A stretch of DNA of 64,000 nucleotides from Xylaria sp. FL1777 (taxonomy: Eukaryota > Ascomycota > Sordariomycetes > Xylariales > Xylariaceae): the NCBI GenBank assembly GCA_022578965.1, contig MU400546.1, positions 1 through 64,000 of the forward strand, read 5' to 3'. The translations under genes and the position numbers were made by a program. Shown here in pieces: positions 63,014 to 64,000 of this stretch. The notes below the pieces were generated by a model, which worked only from the letters and a program-made list of their open reading frames with translations, was not told the origin of the DNA and searched no databases. Position 1 is the first letter of the stretch, and the number at the start of each line of letters is the position of its first letter.

Positions 63014-64000
63014 GTTGAGCAAAGCATCGGCTTGCAAGGTTACGGGTGATTATTTCAAATGTTTGCTCTGACTGCCCAGGTGATGTTCTCGAGATCTCAG
63101 GCATGTACTAGATAACTGCCCTTTAAAATTATGTTGCTTGTTTCTAGGATACTATTAAATGAGCTTTGTATCCTCCATCCCACCACACGTGACCTACAAT
63201 CTCTTCCAATCAGAGGCTTTCCCTAAGACCCACTTTGCAAAGCTTCAGGTATTCATTCCCCAGTCCCTCGATCCTTATCTGCCGTGCTTCTCCAAATATT
63301 TCGACTCTCCCAGCCCGTGACAGGCAACCGGACATCTCGAAACGTCCAAAATCCCCTCAACAGCTGGTGCAAAATGTTTCTTAACAACTAAGGAAAGGAA
63401 CAGGCCCGATTACCATCACGACGAGGTCTCCACTTAGATAGAACTCGGTATATGCGCCAGCTCTTTTGCTGTGGTCAGTTAGGCTATTACCGTAGGATCA
63501 AGTTACTAGACACCACACAAGAGACCGTTCCCTGGCCTGGCAGGCCCACCAGTGCCTTTCGAAACAAGACTAGGCTAAGGGTTGAAGGAAAAAAAGATAT
63601 CGTATCGCCCGTGTGTACTTCCATGGCAACCTGGCTTGGCGGCGGATAAGGGGTCACTGCACACTCAGGACACTACAGGATCAAAGGTAGGCAGCAGTAA
63701 GTTAGTTGCATTGAAGTCCAGCTTCCTTCCTTCTGGATGCAACTAAGATCATTCAATTCTAGACGTCATTGACCTCTCATCGGACATGTTCGACTGTTTG
63801 AAGCGTTGATGTACCATTCCTGGCTCTTTCAGAGCTTCTAAGGCCGTAGCCCTTTCCAGGGGTCAGGGGAACAAACTAACTACCCTTAACAGCTTCCCGT
63901 CCCACGCTGCTCTTATATGTCAATATTCCAAAGTCGCTTTCATATTTCAGGTTGTCTATGATGACATACCTCTGATCCTTTAACTCCATCGCACGTCGAT
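63014..64000. other. Region upstream of RPC17, no gene supported
   Basis: The composition is normal. It should contain the RPC17 promoter next to 63014. A 65-codon plus-strand frame (63452-63649) and a 37-codon minus-strand frame starting at about 63,988 show no family features. The latter has GTATGT after 20 bases and might be a first exon of a gene beyond the window. Confidence 0.5.

Noticed and set aside
63452..63649. 65-codon frame near the right end
   Set aside because: No family match, no splice or start context, short; not supported as a gene.

Overview
The window is a piece of a filamentous ascomycete (Pezizomycotina) nuclear genome. Two compartments meet at about position 57,240. 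The left 57 kb is extremely AT-rich. It consists of repeated DNA whose copies differ almost only by transitions, and its reading frames are filled with stop codons, the pattern left by repeat-induced point mutation (RIP). The right 6.8 kb has ordinary base composition and carries four housekeeping-type genes with short fungal introns.

The AT-rich block is a stack of transposon insertions that can be unpicked almost to the base. The oldest layer is a Ty3/Gypsy retrotransposon on the minus strand ('G-old'), seen in pieces at 2819-3259, 33181-37952 and probably 56638-57240. Into it went copies of a second, very large LTR element, about 14,959 bp with 304-bp LTRs and 4-bp ATA(C/T/G) target duplications. 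E0 (1-2818, plus, cut by the window edge), E2 (3260-3470 plus 18434-33180, plus strand) and E3 (37953-56637, minus strand) are in G-old. E1 (3471-18429, minus strand) landed inside the 5' LTR of E2. E3 then received two 1,861-bp Fot1/pogo-like DNA transposons (42979-44839 and 46869-48729) with TA duplications. E1 and E2 face each other and form a nearly 30-kb imperfect palindrome. Inside the large element a mutated Gypsy pol (reverse transcriptase, RNase H, integrase) is readable. It occupies only about 3 kb; about 5.5 kb lie before it and 5.7 kb after it, and neither flank is explained by the usual gag-pol plan.

The gene-bearing flank holds, left to right: a PIG-H/GPI15 subunit gene (GPI-anchor synthesis, plus), a PUS3/DEG1 tRNA pseudouridine synthase gene (minus, convergent with PIG-H), a Rho/Ras-like small GTPase gene with two introns (plus, divergent from PUS3), and an RPC9/RPC17 RNA polymerase III subunit gene (minus) with one apparent GC-AG intron. 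These genes are functionally unrelated and no cluster or operon logic is visible. No tRNA, rRNA or CRISPR array could be supported.
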